A stretch of 64,000 nt of DNA, taken from contig CAZVWJ010000005.1 in NCBI GenBank assembly GCA_964631325.1, positions 35,273 through 99,272 of the forward strand, written 5' to 3'. The DNA is from CAZVWJ01 sp964631325 (GTDB lineage Bacteria; T1Sed10-126). The position numbers and the translations under genes were made by a program. Below are positions 1-8,068 of the stretch, one piece after another. The notes beneath the pieces were generated by a model, which worked only from the letters and a program-made list of their open reading frames with translations, was not told the origin of the DNA and did no database searches. Within the stretch, counting starts at the first letter, position 1; each line of letters starts with the position of its first letter.

Positions 1-1715
1 ATTTCAACGGGTGGACCAACAAAGAAGAATGGAAACTGAAGTTGAATAAGGGGGATTCCGTTCAGCGGCTGCGAAAAAAGCTGACCAGTGCGGCTGATTT
101 TAAATTTTATTCTCCCCAGCACCCTGACGGCTGGTTCCCCGGCGGAGGGAATCTCCACGTAGATCTTCCCGGAATTCCCAGCTATATCCACTACCAGAGC
201 AGTGAAGCGGAAACGATCTACGTTACCGGTGATTTTTATCCGGTTGACGAAAACCAGTGGGCCAGCGGTAATCCCAGACAGCACGAGATTGATCCTTTTT
301 ACCGAATGACAGAGGTTCGCCCGGATGAATTTCAGCTTGTCAGATATTTTCCTAAAGGGGACTGGGAGATCAACTTTATTGTAAACAAAGGGGATGGATT
401 AGAATGGATTACAGGCAGCAACCGGCAATTACTGATCACCGGTAACCGGCGGGTGGACATCGTCTCCAACGTGGCTGCCGACACAAAAATGAAGCTTACG
501 GACATCTGGGGTGAAGCCAGTGGCGTCCCCCCCAGAACTCCGCTGTCTTACACACTTACCGCTCGTAGCGGAACCACTGCCGGCAGTGATTCAGGGGTGG
601 CCGATATTAACTGGAAAAAACCCCTGGATATTCGAGTTACCGGCTACGCAGTGTATCATTCAGCCGGCTCTACTGAACCCACTGACTTTAACCTGATTCA
701 AACCATTGATGACCCAACAGTAACCTCCTTCCAAACAAGCGGCTATGACACCGGGAAAAATCACTACTTTAAAATTGCCGCTCTCGATCAAACCCGTGGC
801 ACGGCCAGCCCTTTTACCCTGCTTCAGAAAGCCCGGTTCAAAAGCGACACAGACATCTCAATAAGTCCAATCACTCCCACGGGAAATCGGACGGTTAAGG
901 TGATTTTCCCCGACTCAAGTTTACCGGATACCGCTGAAGTACTGGTTTCCTCTATTCAAGACCTCCACCAGCTTGAGAAGGAACCTAACAATACAAAGAT
1001 AAAAAAATTAATGGAAAAATTTCGTGAGGCCAATAAAACCGAAGAGGTCATCCCCGCCCAGTTTATGCTCGCTGAAACCGAAGAAAGTGAAACCCAGACG
1101 TACGTTTTTAAATTGGACGTAACTTACGAAAACGGCAAAGATTACCAGAATGCTGATAACCCGTTCCAGGTGAAATTTAACATTAAAACAAACAAACTAA
1201 AGGAAAGTCCCAATTTTGATCCTTACAGGGACAAGGCAATGCTCTACGTATTAAACGAAGAGACTTCCCGGTGGACGGAAGTTTCCGGTTCAGCCTACAA
1301 ACACCGCCCTAAACATACAAGTACTGTACAGGGGTGGCGGAAAATGGCTTCATTGTTCCAGATAATGGGGGTAAAATCCGGACCTGATGACCTGGATGAA
1401 ATGGTAGTTTATCCCAATCCGGTCTACCCGAACAGGGATTTCAAGCACAGCGGAAAATTGGAAAGCGGGGGGGCCGGAGCCACCTTTTTTAAACTCCCTG
1501 ATGATTTCAAACAACTGCGGATCTACGATATCTCAGGGCAACTGGTCCGAGTAATAGATCAACACGACCCAGCTTATTACAAAGGTGCCGGACATAATTA
1601 TGCCCAGTGGAATTTACGCAATGACCACAATCAAAAAGTAGCCAGCGGCACATACATCTGGTTTGCCGAAAGCAAGAACGACAAACGGACCGGTAAGGTG
1701 GCTGTTTTATGGTGA
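1..1715 (+). CDS. Secreted multidomain protein with CBM48-like domains and FlgD/Por-type C-terminal domain (5' end outside window)
   Basis: The reading frame is open from base 3 and reads F-N-G-W at once, the signature of the CBM48-like/early-set glycan-binding domain found all over this locus, so the real start lies before the window. The TTG at 42 is only an internal codon. A second diverged domain follows (V-T-G-D-F near 240, ending in a strand reading I-N-F-I-V-N-K). The middle looks like fibronectin/E-set strands. The C-terminus (about 1400-1715) has Y-P-N-P-V, L-R-I-Y-D-I-S-G-Q-L-V-R and S-G-T-Y-I-W, typical of FlgD-Ig/Por-secretion-tail domains that anchor or export proteins in PorV-bearing bacteria. 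The next gene, a PorV-like barrel, overlaps its stop by 7 bases, fitting a surface-export partnership (inference). Family assignment is from motifs only; an enzyme domain could lie upstream of the window. Confidence 0.75.
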   Translation, partial: FNGWTNKEEWKLKLNKGDSVQRLRKKLTSAADFKFYSPQHPDGWFPGGGNLHVDLPGIPSYIHYQSSEAETIYVTGDFYPVDENQWASGNPRQHEIDPFYRMTEVRPDEFQLVRYFPKGDWEINFIVNKGDGLEWITGSNRQLLITGNRRVDIVSNVAADTKMKLTDIWGEASGVPPRTPLSYTLTARSGTTAGSDSGVADINWKKPLDIRVTGYAVYHSAGSTEPTDFNLIQTIDDPTVTSFQTSGYDTGKNHYFKIAALDQTRGTASPFTLLQKARFKSDTDISISPITPTGNRTVKVIFPDSSLPDTAEVLVSSIQDLHQLEKEPNNTKIKKLMEKFREANKTEEVIPAQFMLAETEESETQTYVFKLDVTYENGKDYQNADNPFQVKFNIKTNKLKESPNFDPYRDKAMLYVLNEETSRWTEVSGSAYKHRPKHTSTVQGWRKMASLFQIMGVKSGPDDLDEMVVYPNPVYPNRDFKHSGKLESGGAGATFFKLPDDFKQLRIYDISGQLVRVIDQHDPAYYKGAGHNYAQWNLRNDHNQKVASGTYIWFAESKNDKRTGKVAVLW

Positions 1716-2701
1716 ATTCATTTATGAAGAAAAATACATACAAAAAGCCATACTTAATAGGGTTACTATTTATAATTTTGTTTTTCGGACTCTTTGCCAG
1801 CACTCCCCCAAATGCCGCCCGAGCCGAAACTGAAGAAGACGCCGGCACAAGAGCTATGCCCTTTCTTAAAATTCCAATTGACGCCCGGGGGGCAGCAATC
1901 GGGAAAACTTTTTCAACCAATGTAAACGATGTTACCGCAGTATTCTGGAATCCCGCCGGACTAAATCGTATGAAACATCACCAGATTTCACTAATGCACA
2001 ATGAATTTATAGAAGGAATTAAATATCACACCCTCAGCGGTGGTTTCAATCTCCCCTCCGATTACGGATGCCTGGGGGTTCGCACCTCTTACCTCCACAT
2101 GGGAGAAATCCCTAAGACGATCGCTGTCCGGGGCTATCCTTTTTATGAACAGGTGGGGACCTTTACTCATAGTGAAATTTTATTTTCTCTCTCTTATGCA
2201 AACTACTTCCGGCTTACAAACTATGACCTGCTATGGGGAATCAGTGGTAAATATATTCGTTCCGAAATTGATGAAACCACGGCTCTCGGCATGCTGGGAG
2301 ACCTTGGACTTATATTCGACCTTCATAACTGGCCACTTCGTTTTTCCCTCCTTGGGAAAAACTTTGGAAAAATCACCGCTTACGACCAGGACCCCCAAAA
2401 GCCCCCTACCCGGGGGAAATTCGGTATTGGCGCACATTTCTGGGACGAAAGTATTAACTTCTCCGGAGAAGTTGTCTGGCCTTCGGACGGAGAAATCTAC
2501 CCACAGGTGGGAACTGAATTGTGGCTCTATCACACCTTTGCTTTCCGGGGAGGATATATATTCCGGGGCAAAGGACACGATCAAAAAGGACCGACCTTTG
2601 GGCTAGGGGTAAATATTGGTCCGATTAAGGTCAATTACGCCTTCATACCCTTCGAATTATTGGGCAACACCCATAGAATGAATTTAAATATACTTTTTTA
2701 A
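1709..2701 (+). CDS. PorV/UPF0164-family outer-membrane beta-barrel protein
   Basis: 330 residues. An N-terminal hydrophobic signal (about residues 15-40, ending A-R-A-E) is followed by F-L-K-I-P-I-D-A-R-G-A-A-I-G and F-W-N-P-A-G-L, the diagnostic start of the PorV/PorQ (UPF0164) family. The rest is alternating amphipathic strands and the protein ends N-L-N-I-L-F, with a terminal Phe typical of outer-membrane barrels. The ATG at 1709 overlaps the previous stop and is preceded by AAGGTGG; an alternative ATG is at 1724. Known PorV is a type IX secretion shuttle; other family members are uncharacterised. Its coupling to a gene with a Por-type tail supports a surface-display role, but transport of glucans is also possible. 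A second paralogue lies at 23473-24399. Confidence 0.8.
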   Translation: MVNSFMKKNTYKKPYLIGLLFIILFFGLFASTPPNAARAETEEDAGTRAMPFLKIPIDARGAAIGKTFSTNVNDVTAVFWNPAGLNRMKHHQISLMHNEFIEGIKYHTLSGGFNLPSDYGCLGVRTSYLHMGEIPKTIAVRGYPFYEQVGTFTHSEILFSLSYANYFRLTNYDLLWGISGKYIRSEIDETTALGMLGDLGLIFDLHNWPLRFSLLGKNFGKITAYDQDPQKPPTRGKFGIGAHFWDESINFSGEVVWPSDGEIYPQVGTELWLYHTFAFRGGYIFRGKGHDQKGPTFGLGVNIGPIKVNYAFIPFELLGNTHRMNLNILF

Positions 2702-2738
2702 CTTTTGGATTCAACTATTAAGTGCAACAACTTCAATT

Positions 2739-2850
2739 CTAACATTCCTTCCCCTTGCCAGGGGAAGTTAGGTGAGGGTGAAGACTGGCCGCGTTATCGT
2801 TGCCCCTCACCTTAGTCCTCTCCCACCAGGGGAGAGGAGATTTATTTTGA
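2739..2850. repeat. Hairpin-rich dispersed repeat (type B) in the gap before the repeat-protein gene
   Basis: This non-coding stretch contains two G/C-rich inverted repeats (CCCCTTGCCAGGGG-type and CTCTCCCACCAGGGGAGAG-type). The same building blocks occur near 7970-8060 and 27090-27240. The preceding bases 2708-2733 resemble, as a reverse complement, the right end of the copy near 27215-27240. It is probably a non-autonomous mobile element or a REP-like repeat; it may also act as a terminator for the PorV-like gene. Confidence 0.5.
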
Positions 2851-2964
2851 GGTCCTATTACAAAATTAATTAAATGTTGGCAGTAGCCCGCTTAACAGTT
2901 ATTATTATTGTTGTCTCTTTAGCAAATTACGTGTTATTTTTGATTCAAATGGAGGGTTAGAGAT

Positions 2965-4786
2965 ATGTCAAAGAAACTTTTGATTAGTTTAATTATTACA
3001 CTTATTATAAGCCTGCTTGTTTTTACTCCTTTTTCTCCCGCGACCGCAAAACGTACCGTGACTTTCCGGCTTGACGGTTTTACCGGCGCCGGGAAGGTTA
3101 CCCTGGCCGGGGAGTTCAACGGCTGGAAAAAAGACGACATCCGACTGGAGAAAACTAACGGCGGCTGGGAAACAACGCTTAAGCTCGAACCGGGCACCTA
3201 CGAATACAAGTTCATCGTTGACGGCAATTGGGATAAAGCCAACAAAGACAATCGCAAGATCACCGTCGGAAAACAGGAGAACACCGCCAAATCAACAGGC
3301 AACGGCAAAAAGGGAACAACTTTCCGGCTTGACGGTTTNNNNNNNNNNNNNNNNNNNNNNNNNNNNNNNNNNNNNNNNNNNNNNNNNNNNNNNNNNNNNN
3401 NNNNNNNNNNNNNNNNNNNNNNNNNNNNNNNNNNNNNNCTAACGGCGGCTGGGAAACAACGCTTAAGCTCGAACCGGGCAACTACGAATACAAATTTATC
3501 GTTGACGGCAATTGGGACAAAGCCAACAAAGACAATCGCAAGATCACCGTCGAAAAACAGGAGAACGCCGCCAAATCAACAGGCAACGGCAAAAAGGGAA
3601 CAACTTTCCGGCTTGACGGTTTTACCGGCGCCGGGAAGGTTACCCTGGCCGGGGAGTTCAACGGCTGGAAAAAAGACGACATCCGGCTGGAGAAAACTAA
3701 CGGCGGCTGGGAAACAACGCTTAAGCTCGAACCGGGCAACTACGAATACAAGTTCATCGTTGACGGCAATTGGGACAAAGCCAACAAAGACAATCGCAAG
3801 ATCACCGTCAAGGACAAACACTCCGCTGCCCCAGAAAGCGAACGAGACACACAGAAGTCCATAGCAAATGAAAATACTCCCCGACTTGTTAAATTAAGAT
3901 TAGAAGGTTTTTTAGACGCTTCTTCAATAATTGTAACCGGAAACTTCAACTGGAGATTTCTCAAAAAAAAAACAAAGGGTGGGAAACAACACTTTACCTG
4001 AAACCACAAGTTTATCTCTGTAAATTTTATGTAATAAGGAAAGGCAAGATTCGTAGTTCCGAATGGCCGGCAAAATATCTGGCTTTAACGGTGCAGGAAA
4101 ACGGACCCCCAAAATTTAGAAAATCTTATCCGACAATTTTTCACCTGAAAGACTATCCTGAAGCAAAATCAGTATATCTAACCGGTAATTTTGAAAATCA
4201 GATTGCCGGTAAACAATATATGACACAGATTCCCGACGGCTGGATGACCAGTCTTGATCTCCTCCCCGGTTCTTATGAATATCACTTTACGATAGTGAAA
4301 AACTCAGGCAAAAAGAAAAAACTGCCTCCACGAATAAAAAAAGTCAGCTTTCGCGAGGCCAAGATAATTGCCAAAAATAGTTCCAGAGAAGCAAATAATG
4401 ACACTGACGCAAGAAAGGTCATGGCTGGCGAAAAGATCCTGGTTCCTCTCAAGGTTCGGGTTCCGGACGCAAGAAATGTCGTCCTCGCCGGGGAATTCAA
4501 TCACTGGGACGGCGAAGCTCTTTCAATGAAACAGGGGCCTGCAGGGAAATGGTGGATCTTGATTATTCCGTTAAAAACCGGTAAATACAAATATCGTTAC
4601 GTAGTTGGAGCAAACTGGAATAGCTTAAATAAATCCGACCGGGTAATCCACGCAGACCCTCTAAAAAAATACTTCCCTCTTAGTATTTCCACCGATTTGA
4701 AGATAACCGAAAAAAATTTTGGCAATTATTTACTTAAAAAAAATCTCCTGCTCCGTCAGTCGGAAAATTGGAGAATAGATTTTTAA
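2965..4786 (+). CDS. Secreted tandem CBM48-like repeat protein (assembly gap and frameshift inside)
   Basis: ATG 2965 follows GGAGGG by 8 bases and opens a signal peptide (about 22 residues, ending A-T-A-K). Then come near-identical 86-residue CBM48-like units starting at 3061, 3319 and 3603, each with V-T-L-A-G-E-F-N-G-W and Y-K-F-I-V-D-G-N-W. A 100-N gap interrupts the second. After the third unit come diverged units near 3895, 4110 and 4430 (V-V-L-A-G-E-F-N-H-W). The frame is lost twice: at the N run, whose length of 100 is arbitrary, and at a run of ten A (3963-3972), after which homology to the same domain continues in the -1 frame to 4786. No catalytic domain is seen, so it is probably a polysaccharide-binding surface or secreted protein. 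The frameshift may be a sequencing error, a mutation or slippage. Confidence 0.7.
3061..3818 (+). repeat. Tandem 258-bp in-frame repeats encoding CBM48-like units
   Basis: Units begin at 3061 and 3319 (period 258 bases, 86 codons) and again at 3603. The first and last units differ at only a handful of positions, so the array expanded recently. The distance 3319-3603 is 284, 26 more than one period, so if exactly one unit is present the true gap is 74 bases instead of 100; otherwise it is 74 plus a multiple of 258. Confidence 0.9.
3339..3438. other. Assembly gap (100 N)
   Basis: Exactly 100 ambiguous bases, the usual placeholder for a gap of unknown size. It sits inside a near-identical tandem array, the expected place for a short-read assembly to break. 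Confidence 0.99.
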
Positions 4787-4795
4787 AACAAAATA

Positions 4796-7700
4796 TTACT
4801 TGCTTCTATAGTAAAGAGCGGCGGAGCGCCCCGGGACGGTAAGCCGGTGAGTCCGGCCACCATTCAGGTGATTCCCCCTCAATCCTTCCGGTCGAACTTT
4901 ACTGCCGTTTGCCGCCTGGACCCAAGTTCCTTCCTTAAGTCGAACCCGGAACGTAACTTCACGATCTCCCGGATTTAACAGTGACATAACCGGCGGTGCA
5001 TTGAAATAAGAATTATCGTTAAGAATATATCCCAGTGCGTTTGAGCGGGAACCCCTCAGGGGTCTGAGCCAGCGGATATAATCTGAAGGGGGCGCTCGTT
5101 TGAACAAACGAGTGGCCTTGCCTGCGGAGCTTTTCCTAAAATGAATTAAATTCTTGAAATAATCCGAAACGTTCTTAAACCGTTCCCGGCGATTCCAGTT
5201 CACCTGGTTTATCTGTGGATTCTGATAAGTGTTATCTCGCCCGCCTTTGGAGCGAAGGAAATCCTGACCCTCGGTAATCAAGGGGGTGCCAAGCGAAGTA
5301 AAAAGAAGCATTGCTGCCAGCTTGCTCCGTTTAATGTCAGTTTCCGTGGGGTTGGTTCCATTATGATTTGGGTTTTGAGTGATTTTATCTATAAATACTC
5401 GGTCGTCATGTGAGGCCAGATAATTAACTACCTGCCCCGGATAGCCGGCAAAATAGTCGATACTCCCTTCCACTACCCGCTTCAATTTTTCCGGTTCTGA
5501 TTTATTAAGCACGTACGATTTAACATCATCTCGAAATCTATCGTTCCAGGAAGCCCAGTCAGAACCACGCAGGTCTTTTTTTACGGCACCACGATAACTC
5601 CACGGTTCTGCTATTAATTTCACTTTTCGATCAACGCGTTCTTGAACTCTTTTTTCTATTCTCTTCAAGGTCTTATAATTTAAAAGCTCCGCGAGGTCAA
5701 ATCTGAAACCATCAACGTGCAGTTGGCGGACCTGATAAACAAGTGAATCAATAATCATCTGTTCCGTCATCGGCGTCTCGGTCTGGAGATCATTACCACA
5801 CCCACTGAAATTTTTGTAAGTAAAATCATCATTCAGCCGAAAGTAGTATTTTCGATCGATCGCGGCGTGATAATTGGGCGCCCCAACATGTGTATAGACC
5901 ACGTCCAGAATAACTGCCAATCCGACGTTATGCAGTTTATTGATCATTCCCTTTAGCTGGGCAAGGTGCTGCCCTTTCTTGTAACCCGTACCGTAGCCAT
6001 TTTCCGGAGCATCAAAGAGAGTAGGCATATAACCCCACGTATAATCAATAGTAGGATTCTCATGGACCGGCATAAATTCAACCACATTGACCCCGAGGTC
6101 AATCAACTGGCCAATAGCTTTCTCCGTCTCAACTGATTTTGCAACTCCTTTATAAGTGCCGCGCAACCGCGAGGGTAAATCTATCGATTGGTCCCGGGTG
6201 AGATCGCCAATATGAACCTCACTGATCACCCATTTGTTTTCCGGAGGCGGCGTAAAGTTCTGGTCGGTCCATCCCTGAAAATATTTTCCACCTTCCCAGT
6301 TATCCGGAATGACTATGGAACGGCCGTCGTGGCCAACGTTAGCTCGAGCGTATGGGTCTGCAATCAACAACTGGGGGTTAAAACCCTCCCCCGGCCCATC
6401 CGGACCATCTAACTGGAACTGATAGTAATCAAGATATTTAAGACCGTCGACCGTATACTCCCAGAGCCCATTTTGATTCCGAACCATCTTATGAACGGCG
6501 TAGGCTTCTCCCCCGGTTGGTTTTTCGTATAAGTAAAGTTTAACCCATTTTGCCCGGGGGGCAAACAGCCGGAAAGACGTTTTTTTAGCCGCTACATCAA
6601 AATGAACCCCCGGCTGCTTTTTAGCTTCCCACTCATATAAAATCTTTCCCGGAGACAATGTTTTCTGAAGAGACGATTCTGCCGGCTGATACCCTTTTAC
6701 TGTTAATACATACTTTTGGGCGGGATCAAGCTTTTCGGCCAGTTTAATTTCAACCTTATTTTTTTTACTCATACCGGGGATAAGTCGGAGGTTGGCATTG
6801 CCCTCGTCATCCTTGGTAAAATTCGGCGCCTCGGAATTTGGTTTAAGCCAATGCTGACCTGGTTGCTTGACAAATTTAAACCGGGCACCGGTGGCTGGTT
6901 TTAATTCTGATAACGGAACCCGAAGCTTATACCTACCATTTTGCCGGTTTAGTTTCCATTTTTTTTTGCCAACCGCACTTCCCCACCCGTTAAATGAGCC
7001 GGCGACGTAAATCTGGTCCTGACTGGAAGTATTCGTAGAATAATACCTGTCATTAAAAAGAAAAACCACATGGGAACCGTCAATCCTGAACCCCATTTTA
7101 TAATTTTTATTGTTCTGAGAGGTAAATTTCCAGGAACTAATCTTTAGACCTTCATCCAATGAAAATTTCAAATTATCGGAATTAGAAATCGGGTCAGCAA
7201 ATTCAACTTTAACCGTCTTCAAATCCTCGTATTTTGCCTTTTTAATATGGTGGGCCGGAAAATAAACTTGTCCAGATTTATTAATATGTAATATCCTGTT
7301 ATTCCCTCCCTCCCATTCACCGTCAATGATAAATTTATACTGGTAGCGTCCGGGCTCAAGATGACTCAGATCGTATTTCCACCAGCCGCTTCCTGCGTAT
7401 TTTGCCTCGTATTTAAGCGGAGTAAAATTTCCCCTGGCTGACCCGGCCCAGTCATTCCAGCTTCCAGCGATAGCCACCCGGTCAACATCAGGGTTAAAAT
7501 ATTGAAGGTAGGGGGAAACTTCCCGCCGGATCGACGGAACAGTTTCGTTAATAAATATGGTCCGGTTTTCACCGGTTTCCCACTCACCGTCAACAACAAA
7601 TTTATATTCGTGTTTCCCGGCTTCCACCCCCGCTAACCGATACTGCCACACCCCGGGTTCAATCTCTTCCAGCCGGTATTCATCAGGCTCGAAATCGCCG

Positions 7701-7867
7701 TGGACGGAGCCGGCCCAACCATTCCAATCACCGGCAATGGCCACGGAATCAGCGTCTGAATTTTCATAATCGATCACTATCGGCTCGGCACAAATTGAAC
7801 CGGCGAGACTGACCACCAAAAATATGCTGATCAATAAAACTCTAAGTCCAAAATTTCGAATAAACAT
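4796..7867 (-). CDS. Secreted type I pullulanase (GH13) with three N-terminal CBM48-like domains
   Basis: Hydrolyses alpha-1,6 branches of pullulan/starch. About 1023 residues from ATG 7867, which lies 10 bases after GGAGG; the upstream ATG at 7876 sits too close to it. A signal peptide ends near S-I-C-A-E. Three CBM48-like units carry A-I-A-G-D-W-N-G-W, A-I-A-G-S-W-N-D-W and Y-V-A-G-S-F-N-G-W. The catalytic barrel shows D-Y-T-W-G-Y (the pullulanase Y-N-W-G-Y motif, varied), D-V-V-Y-T-H, D-G-F-R-F-D (nucleophile Asp near residue 723), I-A-E-P-W (acid/base Glu near 753) and S-H-D-D-R (third Asp near 820), all intact. The gene is convergent with the repeat-protein gene, 9 bases apart, and shares its binding module. 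It probably works outside the cell or in the periplasm. Confidence 0.92.
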   Translation of the reverse strand: MFIRNFGLRVLLISIFLVVSLAGSICAEPIVIDYENSDADSVAIAGDWNGWAGSVHGDFEPDEYRLEEIEPGVWQYRLAGVEAGKHEYKFVVDGEWETGENRTIFINETVPSIRREVSPYLQYFNPDVDRVAIAGSWNDWAGSARGNFTPLKYEAKYAGSGWWKYDLSHLEPGRYQYKFIIDGEWEGGNNRILHINKSGQVYFPAHHIKKAKYEDLKTVKVEFADPISNSDNLKFSLDEGLKISSWKFTSQNNKNYKMGFRIDGSHVVFLFNDRYYSTNTSSQDQIYVAGSFNGWGSAVGKKKWKLNRQNGRYKLRVPLSELKPATGARFKFVKQPGQHWLKPNSEAPNFTKDDEGNANLRLIPGMSKKNKVEIKLAEKLDPAQKYVLTVKGYQPAESSLQKTLSPGKILYEWEAKKQPGVHFDVAAKKTSFRLFAPRAKWVKLYLYEKPTGGEAYAVHKMVRNQNGLWEYTVDGLKYLDYYQFQLDGPDGPGEGFNPQLLIADPYARANVGHDGRSIVIPDNWEGGKYFQGWTDQNFTPPPENKWVISEVHIGDLTRDQSIDLPSRLRGTYKGVAKSVETEKAIGQLIDLGVNVVEFMPVHENPTIDYTWGYMPTLFDAPENGYGTGYKKGQHLAQLKGMINKLHNVGLAVILDVVYTHVGAPNYHAAIDRKYYFRLNDDFTYKNFSGCGNDLQTETPMTEQMIIDSLVYQVRQLHVDGFRFDLAELLNYKTLKRIEKRVQERVDRKVKLIAEPWSYRGAVKKDLRGSDWASWNDRFRDDVKSYVLNKSEPEKLKRVVEGSIDYFAGYPGQVVNYLASHDDRVFIDKITQNPNHNGTNPTETDIKRSKLAAMLLFTSLGTPLITEGQDFLRSKGGRDNTYQNPQINQVNWNRRERFKNVSDYFKNLIHFRKSSAGKATRLFKRAPPSDYIRWLRPLRGSRSNALGYILNDNSYFNAPPVMSLLNPGDREVTFRVRLKEGTWVQAANGSKVRPEGLRGNHLNGGRTHRLTVPGRSAALYYRSK

Positions 7868-7972
7868 TACAAACATTCCTCCAATTTTTTTGGCTTAATT
7901 TATTTCACTCTAAAAAAGGACTTTATCCCCGGTTTTAGATCCCCGAAGGGTTTTAAAACCCGTTTTCACCCC

Positions 7973-8056
7973 CATCTGTGTCTTCCTCCATCGAGGGGGA
8001 AGAGTTTTTAGAGGACATCTGTGTCTTTCCCCGTCGAGGGGGAAGAGTTTTGGAAG
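7973..8056. repeat. Two direct copies of a 43-bp hairpin-containing repeat between two minus-strand genes
   Basis: CATCTGTGTCTT starts at 7973 and 8016, each followed by a TCGAGGGGGAAGAGTTTT-type segment. The same hairpin core (CCCCC-ATC-AAGGGGG) is part of the MITE-like elements at 22462 and 31329. It lies directly behind the stop of the beta-barrel gene, so it may double as a terminator. Confidence 0.6.
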
Positions 8057-8068
8057 AGACTCATTAAA

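Noticed and set aside
3260..4009. Minus-strand frames over the tandem repeats
   Set aside because: They are antisense shadows of the CBM48-like repeats; the plus strand has the clear domain motifs, signal peptide and ribosome site.
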